Assembly: GCA_963715655.1 (NCBI GenBank)
Contig: OY970262.1
Coordinates: 2,170,001 to 2,234,000 of the forward strand
Source: JANQPD01 sp963715655
GTDB taxonomy: Bacteria > Bacteroidota > Bacteroidia > Flavobacteriales > Schleiferiaceae
Direction of reading: 5' to 3'
Length of the DNA: 64,000 nucleotides
Shown piece after piece: positions 52,668 through 63,800 of this stretch (positions within the stretch are counted from its first letter, which is position 1; each line of letters starts with the position of its first letter). The position numbers and the translations under genes are program-made. The notes under the pieces are model-generated. The model searched no databases and had not been told where the DNA came from. It worked only from the letters and a program-made list of their open reading frames with translations.

Positions 52668-53535
52668 ACAAATAATACCAGTTTTTGCGGCATTAATGCT
52701 AAGCTTTGCCTGCACCAAAGTGGTAGATATTCCGCTGCCCAATGAAGCGCCAAAAATTGTAATATCTGCTTACATAACGGAGGGTGATACTATTAAGGCG
52801 TTGGTTTCCAAATCTCTACCCTTTTTAAATACCGAAGCCACTCCTGTGGTTGATTCAAACTTTTTGGTAACCTTATATAAAAACGATGTGCTGCTAGATA
52901 CACTACAACCAAAAGAGATTTTTATAGCAGATAATAGCAACAACAAAGCATACATTTTTATAGCACAAAAGGTGGCCACCACCAATGCTTTGTATAAAAT
53001 AGTTGCAGAAAGAAACCCATTGCAAACCGCCTTCGGAATTGATGCGATGCCGGTAAAACCTGAACTAACTAAGGTTACCTTAGATACCGATAACAAGGCA
53101 GTAAGCTTTGAAATTAAAAATAGTGGTGCTACGGATTATTATGTATTTGATTGCTATGTTCAAAGTGCTGACAATCCATTTTTTATAACCCTTACCACCA
53201 ACCAACCCAATATTTTGGTAGATGGAGGAGGCGGTTTCCTCACCTTGGGTTCTAGTACTTCTACCGGCATTCGTTTTTATTTGAAACATACCGGCAATAT
53301 GGCCAAAGTATTTACCTTTTTTTATGAAAACCCCAGCGTTTCTACCGATAATGATAGCACCTTTTTTAGGGTATCACGCGTAAGCGAAAACTATTATTTA
53401 CATGAAGTAAGCAAAGGCACCCAAGACCCTATAATACCGGTGTTTCCGGAGCCGGCCAAACTTTTTACCAATGTAGAAAACGGCTATGGAGTGGTGGCTT
53501 GTGCCAGCAAAACCGAATTGAAATTTTTACGATAA
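52651..53535 (+). CDS. DUF4249 lipoprotein, copy 1
   Basis: ATG 52651 lies inside the end of the receptor gene (17-base overlap). Signal with lipobox LSFAC, then KVVDIPLPNEAPKIVISAYI, typical of DUF4249 proteins, which are the partners of TonB receptors in this phylum. The beta-rich domain ends with FTNVENGYGVVACASKTELK. Probably a surface-exposed binding protein. Confidence 0.87.
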   Translation: MYFNFKQIIPVFAALMLSFACTKVVDIPLPNEAPKIVISAYITEGDTIKALVSKSLPFLNTEATPVVDSNFLVTLYKNDVLLDTLQPKEIFIADNSNNKAYIFIAQKVATTNALYKIVAERNPLQTAFGIDAMPVKPELTKVTLDTDNKAVSFEIKNSGATDYYVFDCYVQSADNPFFITLTTNQPNILVDGGGGFLTLGSSTSTGIRFYLKHTGNMAKVFTFFYENPSVSTDNDSTFFRVSRVSENYYLHEVSKGTQDPIIPVFPEPAKLFTNVENGYGVVACASKTELKFLR

Positions 53536-53562
53536 TTAACATAAACCCCAAAACCCAAACTG

Positions 53563-55893
53563 ATGAAAAAAACCCTGTTGTATCTGTGCTGCCTTGTAAG
53601 CACTTTGGCCACAGCCAAACCTATTACCATAAGCGGCTTTATTGCCGATGCTAGTAGTGGTGAACGCCTAATTGGTGTTAACATTTTTATACCCGGTACT
53701 ACGCTTGGCGCTTCTACCAATACTTACGGATTTTATTCCCTTACGGTAGATGTGCCCGGAGATAGCATTAATGTAGCCATTAGTTACCTAGGCTATCAGC
53801 CACAGCGCTTTAGGTTACTAAATAATCAAAACCACACTATTGATGTGATACTAAGCCAAACATCGCAAACGCTAGATGAAGCGGTGGTAACTGCGGAAGA
53901 AATTCAAGCGCAGCGCACAGAAATGAGCACTTTTAAACTTACCGCTAAAGAAATAAAGCAGATACCGGCCTTTTTAGGAGAAGTGGATGTAATACGGGCT
54001 TTACAACTTTTACCGGGTGTACAAAGTGGTGGTGAGGGTACTACGGGGTTTTATGTAAGGGGCGGTTCGCCAGATCAAAACCTCATTTTATTAGATGGTG
54101 TTCCTGTTTATAATGCCTCTCACCTCTTCGGTTTCTTTTCTGTGTTTAATGCTGATGCTATTAAAAACGTACAACTTACCAAAGGTGGTTTCCCTGCACG
54201 TTTTTCTGGTAGATTAAGTTCTGTTTTAGAAATTGATTTAAAAGAAGGCAACCTCAAAGAATTTCATGGAGAAGGCTCCATTGGTTTAATTGCTTCAAAA
54301 TTTACGTTTGAAGGACCCATTATAAAAGATAAAACCTCTTTTATCGTATCCGGACGAAGAACATATTATGATTTATTGGTAAGGCCTTTTTTACCCGTGG
54401 GTGTAGATGGCGGATATTATTTCACAGATTTAAATGTTAAATTAAACCATAATATTTCCCGTAAGGATAGACTATACGCAAGTTTTTATACAGGGCTAGA
54501 TAAGTTTTTTGTAAAAGATAGAAACACTTTTAATGGAGAAACAGATGAATTTAGTACTTTCTTAAAATGGGGAAACTATACTGGATCCACTCGATGGAAT
54601 CACTTATTTAGCGATAAGCTATTTAGCAATTTTACAGCCAGCTATACGCAATATAGGTTTGCAGTAGGAGCAGAAAGTACAAGCACTGAAAATGGAATTG
54701 AGATAAATAATGGATTTGAGTTTTCTTCTTTAATTAGAGATTATGGCTTGCGTTATGATTTAGATTATGTAATTGACTCAAGGCACACCTTAAAATTTGG
54801 TGGGCAATACACTTACCACATTTTTAAACCTGGCGTTGCCCAAATACAAAATAACTTCAACGGTGAAAAAGTAGATAGTCTATTAAACCTCTCAACTCCT
54901 ATTTACAGTAATGAAATGGTGGTGTATGCAGAAGATAGCTGGACGGTAACAGATAGATTAAAAGTGAACTATGGCTTAAATTATAGTGTATATGCAGTGC
55001 AAAATTCCGTATATAATTCACTACAACCGCGCTTCTCTTCGCGCTATTTACTTAAAGATGATTGGTCTTTAAAAGCATCTTATGCTTATATGAACCAATT
55101 TATTCATTTATTAAGCAACAATGGTATTGGGTTACCAACAGATTTATGGGTTTCTTCAACGGATAAAATAAAGCCGCAGCAGTCGCAACAAATTGCCTTT
55201 GGTACCACCAAAAACATTAAGGGTAATATGTATGAATTTTCTATTGAAACGTATTATAAGTGGATGGATAATTTAATCGCATATAAAGACGGAGCCTCTT
55301 TCCTTAGTACAACAGATTGGCAAAATACTGTAGAAAACGATGGTAAAGGGGAAGCGTATGGAGCGGAATTTTTAGCACGTAAAAATAAAGGAAAACTAAC
55401 CGGTTGGGTTGGTTATACCCTTGCTTGGAGTAATCGTAGGTTCGATAATATTAACCAAGGTGAAGTATTTCCTTATAAATATGATAGAAGGCATGACATT
55501 AGTATTGTGGCCAACTATACGGTGAGCGACAAATTTGACTTTGGTGCCGTTTGGGTATATGGAACCGGAAACACTTTTACCGCTCCTATTGCCAACTATT
55601 TTTTAGAAGGGGTTTACGGAAGTTTTGGAGGTGGTGAAAATGTAAATCAGGTGCAACGCTTTAGCGATAGAAATGGATTACGCCTGCCTGCTTACCATAG
55701 GTTAGATGCCGGATTTAATTTTCATAAAAAAACAACTTGGGGCCAACGTACTTGGAGCATAAGTGTTTACAATGCATACAGCCGCCAAAACCCCTACTTT
55801 CTTTACATAGATGAAACACAATCTGGTAAAAGAGTAAAACAAGTAAGCTTATTCCCAATCATTCCTTCCATCTCTTATACCTTTAAATTTTAA
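53563..55893 (+). CDS. TonB-dependent receptor without STN domain
   Basis: 776 aa, signal MKKTLLYLCCLVSTLATA. A carboxypeptidase-like domain (FIADASSGERLIGVNIFIPG) leads directly to the plug (LPGVQSGGEGTTGFYVRGGS) and barrel, ending SISYTFKF. It lacks the STN domain found in the receptor at 50136 but the plug and barrel are close (PVYNASHLFG and VSSTDKIKPQ occur in both). It was probably produced by duplication followed by loss of the signalling domain. Confidence 0.92.
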   Translation: MKKTLLYLCCLVSTLATAKPITISGFIADASSGERLIGVNIFIPGTTLGASTNTYGFYSLTVDVPGDSINVAISYLGYQPQRFRLLNNQNHTIDVILSQTSQTLDEAVVTAEEIQAQRTEMSTFKLTAKEIKQIPAFLGEVDVIRALQLLPGVQSGGEGTTGFYVRGGSPDQNLILLDGVPVYNASHLFGFFSVFNADAIKNVQLTKGGFPARFSGRLSSVLEIDLKEGNLKEFHGEGSIGLIASKFTFEGPIIKDKTSFIVSGRRTYYDLLVRPFLPVGVDGGYYFTDLNVKLNHNISRKDRLYASFYTGLDKFFVKDRNTFNGETDEFSTFLKWGNYTGSTRWNHLFSDKLFSNFTASYTQYRFAVGAESTSTENGIEINNGFEFSSLIRDYGLRYDLDYVIDSRHTLKFGGQYTYHIFKPGVAQIQNNFNGEKVDSLLNLSTPIYSNEMVVYAEDSWTVTDRLKVNYGLNYSVYAVQNSVYNSLQPRFSSRYLLKDDWSLKASYAYMNQFIHLLSNNGIGLPTDLWVSSTDKIKPQQSQQIAFGTTKNIKGNMYEFSIETYYKWMDNLIAYKDGASFLSTTDWQNTVENDGKGEAYGAEFLARKNKGKLTGWVGYTLAWSNRRFDNINQGEVFPYKYDRRHDISIVANYTVSDKFDFGAVWVYGTGNTFTAPIANYFLEGVYGSFGGGENVNQVQRFSDRNGLRLPAYHRLDAGFNFHKKTTWGQRTWSISVYNAYSRQNPYFLYIDETQSGKRVKQVSLFPIIPSISYTFKF

Positions 55894-55898
55894 GTATC

Positions 55899-56798
55899 AT
55901 GAAAAAAATAATCGTTTTAGCAATATGCGCCACCTTCGCCTCTTGTGAGCAGGTGATTGACTACAAGCTTCCCAATGAAGGCTCAAAATTGACCATGCAA
56001 ACATTACTTACCCAAGGCGACAGTATTGGCGTGTTGATAAGTGAATCTTCTTACACTTTAGATCCGGCTTCTCCAAGAGCGGGTAATGACTATAAGGTTT
56101 ATTTGTATGAGGGCAATACTGTGATAGATACCTTAATTCCAAGATATTACACCGAAGCGTTTAATTTCTACAATAGACCTAGCACAGATGTTTATAAATA
56201 CTATAGTAAAATTCTTCCTTCTAGCGGAAAAACTTATCGTATAGAAGCCTCAAAACAAGGCTTAACCAGCATTAACGGTACTACTACCTTGCCTAATATG
56301 CCTACCATAAACTTGGTAAGTGGAGACACCGTAAAACAGGAATATGAATTGGAAATAGTGGACAACGCAACGCAAAGTGATAAGTATCTTTTGCGTTGTA
56401 TAGTAGAAGCTAATGAATTTACTGATGAGCAGCCAACCTATTTCGCTTATACTGACCCCTCCATTCAAAGTTTTGATTTAGGAAGTGATGATCCCTTTGA
56501 TTCTGAATTGGAAAGCTTTGCAGTAGATGCCTATATTTCGGGTGAATCTTTTAGCAATGGTAAAAAAATAGTGCGTTTTAGAGTTGAAAACTTTTTTGGG
56601 TTTGAAGAAGGCAATAACTTTAGGTTTGAAGTAACCAAAGTTACCAACGACTATTTTAAATTTAAGGTGAGTTTAGCTGCTTATGGTGGCTATTTCGATT
56701 TGTTTAGCGAGCCTGTTCAGATATATACCAATATAGAAAATGGCTACGGTATTGTTGGCGGTGGAGGCAAAACAGAAATAAAACTAGAGAATAAGTAA
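55899..56798 (+). CDS. DUF4249 lipoprotein, copy 2
   Basis: Lipobox TFASC and EQVIDYKLPNEGSKLTMQTL, matching copy 1 in layout. The end FTNIENGYGIVGGGGKTEIK-like stretch (YTNIENGYGIVGGGGKTEIK) mirrors copy 1. Five bases after the receptor gene, so co-transcribed. A terminator follows at 56856. Confidence 0.87.
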   Translation: MKKIIVLAICATFASCEQVIDYKLPNEGSKLTMQTLLTQGDSIGVLISESSYTLDPASPRAGNDYKVYLYEGNTVIDTLIPRYYTEAFNFYNRPSTDVYKYYSKILPSSGKTYRIEASKQGLTSINGTTTLPNMPTINLVSGDTVKQEYELEIVDNATQSDKYLLRCIVEANEFTDEQPTYFAYTDPSIQSFDLGSDDPFDSELESFAVDAYISGESFSNGKKIVRFRVENFFGFEEGNNFRFEVTKVTNDYFKFKVSLAAYGGYFDLFSEPVQIYTNIENGYGIVGGGGKTEIKLENK

Positions 56799-56855
56799 AG
56801 CTCAACATGCTGCTTTACTTGAAAGTGTTGATTTGCTTTAATTCAATTAGCAGAG

Positions 56856-56895
56856 GCCTGCCAAAGTGATTTAGGTTTCCTTGGCAGGCTTTTTT
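56856..56895 (+). terminator. Terminator of the TonB receptor locus
   Basis: GCCTGCCAA (56856-56864) and TTGGCAGGC (56881-56889) form a perfect 9-bp stem with a 16-base loop followed by six T's. Confidence 0.88.
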
Positions 56896-57035
56896 CAATT
56901 TTTCAAAACCCTTTTTCTGAACCAGTGCGCTTATTAAGCAATGTTGAAAACGGTTTTGGCATTTTTGGTGCACAGGCTGTTCAAGAAGTACAATTATAGT
57001 TGCAAACCGAACACATTTCTAAGCGTAAGCTCCTT

Positions 57036-57064
57036 TTGCACTCCGCATAAAAATCTTACTTTTG
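57036..57064 (+). promoter_or_regulatory. Promoter of the ABC-F gene
   Basis: TTG (57036-57038), an 18-base spacer and TACTTTTG (57057-57064) match the consensus. The ATG at 57085 follows after about 16 bases of leader, while the longer frame from 56941 would run through the promoter. Confidence 0.65.
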
Positions 57065-57084
57065 CAGCCCCAAAAAATAAGTTT

Positions 57085-58710
57085 ATGCTTTCAGTAAATA
57101 ATCTTTCTTTACAATTCGGCAAACGTGTTCTGTTTGATGAAGTTAACATGAAATTCCATAGCGATAATTGCTACGGTTTAATTGGTGCTAATGGAGCCGG
57201 AAAATCTACTTTCTTAAAGATTTTAAGCGGAGAAATTTCTCCAACCAGTGGAAACGTGCATTTAGAGCCTGGAAAACGTATGGCGGTATTAACGCAAAAT
57301 CACTTTGAGTTTGACGATGAAACGGTTTTGAATACCGTTATTCAAGGACATAAAGAACTTTGGAAGTTGATGCAGGAGAAAGACGCTATTTATGCCAAAC
57401 CTGACTTTAGCGAGGAAGATGGACTAAAAGCATCTGAACTAGAGGGGAAATTTGCCGAAATGGACGGCTGGAATGCGGAAAGTGATGCCGCCAGTATGTT
57501 GAGCGGTTTGGGTATTAAAGAAGAAGATCACTATCGCTTATTGAAGGAATTAGAAGGAAGCTTAAAGGTACGTGTGCTCTTGGCGCAAGCACTGTTCGGT
57601 AATCCTGATATTTTAATTTTAGATGAACCTACCAATGATTTGGATTTAAAAACCATTACTTGGCTGGAAGACTTTCTTTTAGATTTTAAAAACACGGTGA
57701 TTGTTGTTTCGCATGACCGCCACTTTTTAGATACGGTAACCACCCACGTGGCCGACCTTGATTTTCAGAAACTTAAACTCTACACGGGTAATTATAGCTT
57801 TTGGTATGAAAGCAGTCAATTAGCTTTACGCCAGCGCGCTAGTGCCAATAAAAAGGCAGAAGAAAAACGTAAAGAATTACAGGAGTTTATTTCGCGCTTT
57901 AGCGCCAATGCTTCTAAGAGCAAGCAAGCAACGAGCCGCAAAAAACTATTAGAGAAAATTAATATTGATGATATTCAAGCTTCATCAAGAAGGTATCCGG
58001 CCATTATTTTCGGACAGGCACGTGAAGCGGGTGACCAAGTGTTAGAAGTTGAAAACTTATGCGCTAAAATTGATGGTGAAGTTTTGTTTGAAAATGTAAA
58101 CTTCAAAATTAACCGTGGTGATAAAATTGCTTTTATAAGTGATAACGCTTTAGCGGTTAGTGTTTTATTTGAAATTTTAGCCGGTGAACGAGAAGCAGAC
58201 AGCGGTACTTTTACGTATGGGCAAACCATTACCAAAGCATATTTACCCAATGAAAATGAGGAATATTTTAACACCAACGATAGTCTTATAGATTGGCTGA
58301 AAGAATATTCTACCAATAAAGATGATGTTTATGTGCGTGGCTTTTTAGGCAAAATGCTTTTTACCGGTGAAGAATCTATGAAAAGTGCTAAAGTGCTTTC
58401 TGGTGGTGAAAAAGTACGTTGTATGCTTTCTAAAATGATGTTGGCCGAAGCCAATCTTTTAATAATGGATGAGCCTACAAATCACTTAGATTTAGAATCT
58501 ATACAAGCCCTGAACAATGGTATGAAAGAGTTTAAAGGCACCATGCTTTTCACTTCTCATGATCATCAAATTACGCAAACCGTAGCCAATCGTATCATTG
58601 AAATTTTCCCGAAAGGACAAATGGATAAGTTGCTGGAATATGATGATTATATAAACGATAGTAAAATAGAAGCGCAACGTGAGCAAATGCGTGATGGCGT
58701 GCCGGCATAA
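57085..58710 (+). CDS. ABC-F family ATPase
   Basis: From ATG 57085 (541 aa): NBD1 has GLIGANGAGKSTFLKILSGE (Walker A) and ILILDEPTNDLDLKTITWLE, but its signature is degenerate (LEGSLKVRVLLAQ in place of LSGGE). NBD2 has an intact signature (VLSGGEKVRCMLSKMMLAEA) and DEPTNHLD, but lacks a Walker A (AFISDNALAVSVLFEILAGE has no GK[ST]). Only one of the two composite ATP sites is therefore complete. No membrane domain is present. These proteins act on the ribosome. The next gene overlaps the stop by one base. Confidence 0.92.
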   Translation: MLSVNNLSLQFGKRVLFDEVNMKFHSDNCYGLIGANGAGKSTFLKILSGEISPTSGNVHLEPGKRMAVLTQNHFEFDDETVLNTVIQGHKELWKLMQEKDAIYAKPDFSEEDGLKASELEGKFAEMDGWNAESDAASMLSGLGIKEEDHYRLLKELEGSLKVRVLLAQALFGNPDILILDEPTNDLDLKTITWLEDFLLDFKNTVIVVSHDRHFLDTVTTHVADLDFQKLKLYTGNYSFWYESSQLALRQRASANKKAEEKRKELQEFISRFSANASKSKQATSRKKLLEKINIDDIQASSRRYPAIIFGQAREAGDQVLEVENLCAKIDGEVLFENVNFKINRGDKIAFISDNALAVSVLFEILAGEREADSGTFTYGQTITKAYLPNENEEYFNTNDSLIDWLKEYSTNKDDVYVRGFLGKMLFTGEESMKSAKVLSGGEKVRCMLSKMMLAEANLLIMDEPTNHLDLESIQALNNGMKEFKGTMLFTSHDHQITQTVANRIIEIFPKGQMDKLLEYDDYINDSKIEAQREQMRDGVPA

Positions 58711-59168
58711 TGTTAAGTTTATTATTTAAAAAGGCTGTTTTTAAAACTTGCACTGATCTTTTAGAGGCACGCAGAAGAGCACTTGAAAACACCATGGCTG
58801 TGCTTAAAGCGGATTTACAAAACGAAGCTAAAAGCACCGCTGGAGATAAACATGAAACCGGGCGTGCCATGTTGCAGCTTGAGATGGAAAAACTTGGTCA
58901 GCAGCTGTTAAATACCCAGAAGCAAGTAGAAATACTAAAACGAATTCCCTACCAAAAAACACAAAATACCGTGGCTAGTGGGAGCTTATTGGAGATGCAA
59001 CAAGGCGTGTATTTTATAAGTTTGGGCTTGGGTGCCATACAAGTTAATGGTACTGAAGTGGTTTGCTTAGCGCCAGGCGCTCCGCTTGGTCAAGAATTAT
59101 TGGGTAAGCCAGCTGGAGCTTCCGTTATGTTTAGAAATCAATTGTTTACGATTAAGGCAATTCTTTAA
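58710..59168 (+). CDS. GreA/GreB C-domain-like protein with N-terminal coiled coil
   Basis: ATG 58710 shares one base with the ABC-F stop. Residues 15-80 form a long helical coil (EARRRALENTMAVLKADLQN ... MEKLGQQLLNTQKQVEI), and the last 60 have the pattern ISLGLGAIQVNGTEVVCLAP, GAPLGQELLGKPAGASVMFR, similar to the GreA/GreB C-terminal FKBP-like domain. Similar proteins have often been misnamed 3-oxoacyl-ACP synthase; there is no such site here. Binding to RNA polymerase or the ribosome is inferred. Confidence 0.65.
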   Translation: MLSLLFKKAVFKTCTDLLEARRRALENTMAVLKADLQNEAKSTAGDKHETGRAMLQLEMEKLGQQLLNTQKQVEILKRIPYQKTQNTVASGSLLEMQQGVYFISLGLGAIQVNGTEVVCLAPGAPLGQELLGKPAGASVMFRNQLFTIKAIL

Positions 59169-60663
59169 CCACCACCAACTGTACCGTTCCTAAATATAAA
59201 AGTGCTTTTGGGTATAGTTGCACTTTTGCTACATCTGTCGCATTTTTTATAAAAGCCAATTGAAAAAGCTGCGTGTTTCCGCTCTCTAAATGCTCTTCAA
59301 ACTTTACCGGAGCACAAATCATTTGAGCGCCCAAAGCTTCCCAGGCTTTGAAATTCTCATGTGCATTTAAAAAATACCAGTTCATATTTTTTTCTACCAC
59401 TACCCTTTTACCCAGCGTAAATTTTGCCGGCAACTCCTCGTTTACTTTCTTCTGATTTTCGTTTCGGGCCAGCACCACTTGCCTTAACCAAACGTGCAAG
59501 CCAATGTAATTTGGATAATGACTAACCACTGGTAACAATATATTGGCAGACAATGCATTAAAAGGCTTTAAGTATCCATGCACCACGTTTAAGCTAGTAA
59601 AACTCACCACCAAATACACAAGCAAATACGTTTGATTTAATATGGTGTTCTCGGCAAAGTAAGTAGCGGCTTCTTTACCCAAGGTTAGTAACACAAAAAG
59701 GAAACCTCCAACACACAACAGCACTAAGCAGGTGGTTAAATAAAACTTGTAACGCGCTGTGCGCAAGCGCGTTTCTGGTTTATAGTAAGGAGAAATATTA
59801 ATCAGGTTGTTTACCATTAGAGTTAACAAATGGATGCTCAAAAGAAAAAAAGCTAGGGTCATTACAAAAATTTTATACCCTTCACTAATTAACCAAAAAT
59901 CGTAAAAACCATGCGCTAAAGAAGCCAAGGCCAAGCCTTTAAAAAAAGCCAAAAGGCTGCTTCTTTTTTTGTAATGCGCTATGGCTAAGCAATAGCCAAT
60001 TATAGATGAATCAAAAATATGTGCCACCGTACTGTAAAATGCTCTGCCGGTGAGCGACATCATATTGGAGTTTTCTAAGTAAATAGTGTTTTCAATAAAG
60101 GCAAATCCTAATGCCGAAACGGCTGCATAAAGCAAGTAATCAAAAGGCTCGTTTATATCTCTTGAAAATTTTAAAACCAAAAGAAACGGTAAAATTTTGG
60201 CTACTTCTTCAACAAGGCCAATTTTGACCGTACAATAAAAAAAATCGTTTAAAAAAGTACCATCCAGAAATAAACCTAAACTAGATAAGTAGTTAGATAT
60301 AGGAAATACTAAAAATGTAGAACCACAGCTAAGCACGAAAACAATCAACAATGATTTTCCTTTTTCGGGCTCAAATATGTCTAACGCCTTAAAAAAAATG
60401 AACCATAAAAAAGAAATAGCAAAGGAAAAAACTATGTAAAAAAACCACTGTATGGTTTTGCTGCTCAATGAGTTTCTAAAAAATTGTAGGTAAGGAAATA
60501 GATAAAAAGCAGCAATGCAAAGGGATACTCCCAAAATCATTAAAACAATGGCACGTAGCTGAAATTGAATAACCTCTTTGCTTCCTGTTTCTTTGGCTTC
60601 CTTAAAATCTCCATAACCGGAATACACCAGTAAAACTAAAGCTACTATTACTAAAATATACAT
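59152..60663 (-). CDS. PrsW-type glutamic intramembrane protease, long form
   Basis: From ATG 60663 (503 aa): eight or more hydrophobic segments, with the PrsW motifs GLVEEVAKILPFLL (EExxK), AFIENTIYLENSNMM, STVAHIFDSSIIGYCLA and LAHGFYDFWL (H-x3-D). The last ~130 residues are soluble, longer than in plain PrsW. Known members cut anti-sigma factors in the membrane. The gene overlaps the end of the GreA-like gene by 17 bases in opposite orientation. Confidence 0.85.
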   Translation of the reverse strand: MYILVIVALVLLVYSGYGDFKEAKETGSKEVIQFQLRAIVLMILGVSLCIAAFYLFPYLQFFRNSLSSKTIQWFFYIVFSFAISFLWFIFFKALDIFEPEKGKSLLIVFVLSCGSTFLVFPISNYLSSLGLFLDGTFLNDFFYCTVKIGLVEEVAKILPFLLVLKFSRDINEPFDYLLYAAVSALGFAFIENTIYLENSNMMSLTGRAFYSTVAHIFDSSIIGYCLAIAHYKKRSSLLAFFKGLALASLAHGFYDFWLISEGYKIFVMTLAFFLLSIHLLTLMVNNLINISPYYKPETRLRTARYKFYLTTCLVLLCVGGFLFVLLTLGKEAATYFAENTILNQTYLLVYLVVSFTSLNVVHGYLKPFNALSANILLPVVSHYPNYIGLHVWLRQVVLARNENQKKVNEELPAKFTLGKRVVVEKNMNWYFLNAHENFKAWEALGAQMICAPVKFEEHLESGNTQLFQLAFIKNATDVAKVQLYPKALLYLGTVQLVVVKELP

Positions 60664-60864
60664 GTTACAAAGCGGTGTAAAAAACAAACATACAACCTTT
60701 TAGGACTGTTTTTTTAAGCCCTATTTTTTTGTAAACATAGTGTGTTGCTTAATTTTAAATAAAATGCATTGCAAAGGTATCTTGATGAAAATGGGCTTTC
60801 ATGACCACAATGGTGTACACTAATTAACATTTTATACGTTTATTTAGCATTTCAAAAATATTTT

Positions 60865-63800
60865 ATGCGTTACGCTCTACTAACCGCGCTATTTGCCGGT
60901 TTTTCATTTCTATCTGGTTCAGCACAAATCAAAACCGATTATCAAGGTTTACTTTGGGAAATATCTGGAAACGGTTTAGAAAAACCCTCCTATTTATATG
61001 GTACCATGCACGTTAGCAGCCGCGTAGCCTTTCACTTAGGTGAAGATTTTTTTGGTGCCTTAGAAAGTGCCGATGTAATTGCACTAGAAACCAATCCGGC
61101 TAATTGGATTAATCAATTTGAGGAGTCCACTCTTTTTCAAGATTACTATTCCATGGGCTATCGCTATAACAGCGCAGCAAATCCTTTGTATAAAAGCTTT
61201 ATTCCTACGCCACCTAAGCAACTAGAATTAGGTTATTACATTGGGCATGATCAAGAATTACTAAACCGATTTTTATACCGCATGAATTCTGAAGAGCAAA
61301 ACTTTTCAGAGGACACTTTTCTTGATTTATTTATTTATCAAGCGGCTAAAAAGCAAGGAAAAAAGGTAGTGGCATTAGAAGATTTTGAAGATTCTTTTCT
61401 TTCAGTAATGAAAGCAGGAAAATATGATAAAGATGCACAGCGCATTAGCGAGCGTCAAGCAAAAGATATTTTAGGAGATTACTCCAATTGGTATGAATTA
61501 CAAGAAGATGCGTATCGTAAAGGGAATTTAGATTTGCTGGACACCATGACCAGCGCTTTAAACCCGGGAAAATATTACCGCGTAAATATGTTGGATATCC
61601 GAAATGCAGTAATGGCAAAAGGCATGGATAGTATTATGCAAAAGCAAACATTATTTACGGGTGTTGGCGCAGCACATTTGCCTGGTAAGCAAGGAGTAAT
61701 AAGCATGTTGCGCGCAATGGGCTACACCGTAAAAGCAAAACCGAGAATGGTAACAGCACAAAGCATAGATCAAAAAGAAACATTGGATAAGCTAACGTTT
61801 GCGCATGACAGCTTAGTATTTACTACTGATGATGGATTTATAAGTGCGCTAAGCCCAGCCCCGCTAACAAAAATGGTGGCAGAACCGTTTCAGGAATACG
61901 TGTATCCTGATATGGCCAACGGTGCTTTTTATTCTATAAGGCGCGTAAATACATTCGGTAAAATCTATGGGCTTTCGCCCGATGATTACCTCGCTAAAGT
62001 AGATAGCCTTTTGTTTGAAAATATACCGGGGAAAATTGAAACAAAAAATATTATTGAGATTAACGGCTACAAAGCGTATGATATAAGAAACACTACTAAG
62101 AAAGGTGACAAACAGCGCTATCATATCATTTTTACACCACTTGAAATTATAATTGCAAAGGTTGGTGGTCCAAAAGACTTTGTGGAAACCTTACAGCCAA
62201 GCTTATTTTTTAAAACGCTTACCATTGGTCAGGTTAACCCTGAAAAAACGGTTTATACTCCCAAGCAAGGTGGTTTTCAGGTAAACCTTCCGCCACAGCG
62301 TATTGAATTAAAGCAGGGCGTGTTCAACAATCCTAATGCAACTTTTTGGGTACAATCAGTTGATGATGCCGGTAATTATTTTGCACTGGCTGAAAGAAAA
62401 CAGTATGATTTTGAAAACGTAGAGGAAGATGCCTTTGAACTCACCTATTTTATTGAGCGCATTGCCAAAGAGGAAAAATTAACGCTTGACACTCTTTACA
62501 CCGTTGGCGTTACTGCTGAAACACTTCCTAAAAAGGCAAATTTTGTTTTGATAAATAAAAAGGGGCAGAACCTACACGGACAAACACATTTACAAGGAAA
62601 TCAATACGTAACATTATTTACTACTGCCCAAGATGCTGTGGTACAAAACAATTATTTTGATAGCTTTAGTTTTACCGGGTTAAACTACCCTGAAAGCTTT
62701 GAAAACTATGTAGATACCAGTTTATACATAAACGTACGCCTACCAAGTGATCCTAATAATTACGAGCGTGTAATCAATAGTATGTACAGCCGCGGACGTA
62801 ATGAAAGACAAGCCTATCAATCGTTTCAGCGTTTTAAAAAGTATGATTATCCACCAACAGGTGAATCTTTACTTTTTGGTTTAGAGAAGCTGAACAAGTA
62901 CCAATCATACAAAACTGCAGACCGCTTTTGGGCCAATTTTGACCCAATTGAAACGCCTGATGAATATATTTTACTGAAAGACACCCTACTTAGTGCAGAA
63001 ACAAAAGACACCAATCTGTTTACAAGCACTAAAGAATATATATACTCTGATACGGCAAGTTCTAGAATTATACGAATAAAAGCAATGGCGCAAAACGGTG
63101 CAATTTACTCGTTACGAGCGCAATATGGAAAAGAAGAAACACCTTCCAAATTAATCTTAGAGGCGTTTGCTAGTTTTAAACCAAGTGCCGATACGCTTTT
63201 CGGAAAATCACCTTTAATCTCTAAAGCCCATTTAATTTTTGCTGATTTAACCAGCGGTGATAGTGCGTTAATTTATGGTGCAGCCAATTCGTTTACGGTG
63301 GCCGATTACAATCCTAAAGATGCTAAAACCATAGTAAAATTGTACAAAACGCTGCAAAATGCTAACTTTAAAAGAGATGACCGCTTAAACCTATTAAACC
63401 GTTTAGCCTTTACTAAAAATGAGGAGTACTTACCTTTTATTAAGGAAGAATATTACGCTAATAACGATAGTTCCACCTACCAGTTTATGTTATTAGAAAC
63501 CTTGGCAGATTATCTTACTGAAGATGCCAACGCTTTGTTTGCTGAGTTGATATTAGATGAAACGCCCTTTAGCAGCAGCACCTACCGTATTTCTTCGTTG
63601 TTTAGAGAGTTTAATGATAGCTTACAAATTGCTGATGCTTTGTTTCCTGAAATTTTGGCTTTGGCCGATTTTGAAGACTATAAAGACCCTGTTTACTCTT
63701 TGCTTTCGCAGTTGGTAGATAGTAATTTTATAAAACAGAAACAATACAAGCAAAAGCGCGGCACTGTGCTACGTTATGCTAAAGTAGAGTACAAAAAACA

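Noticed and set aside
56941..57084. N-terminal extension of the ABC-F protein by 48 residues
   Set aside because: The extension contains the promoter and shows no conservation with the family; ATG 57085 starts the ATPase domain.
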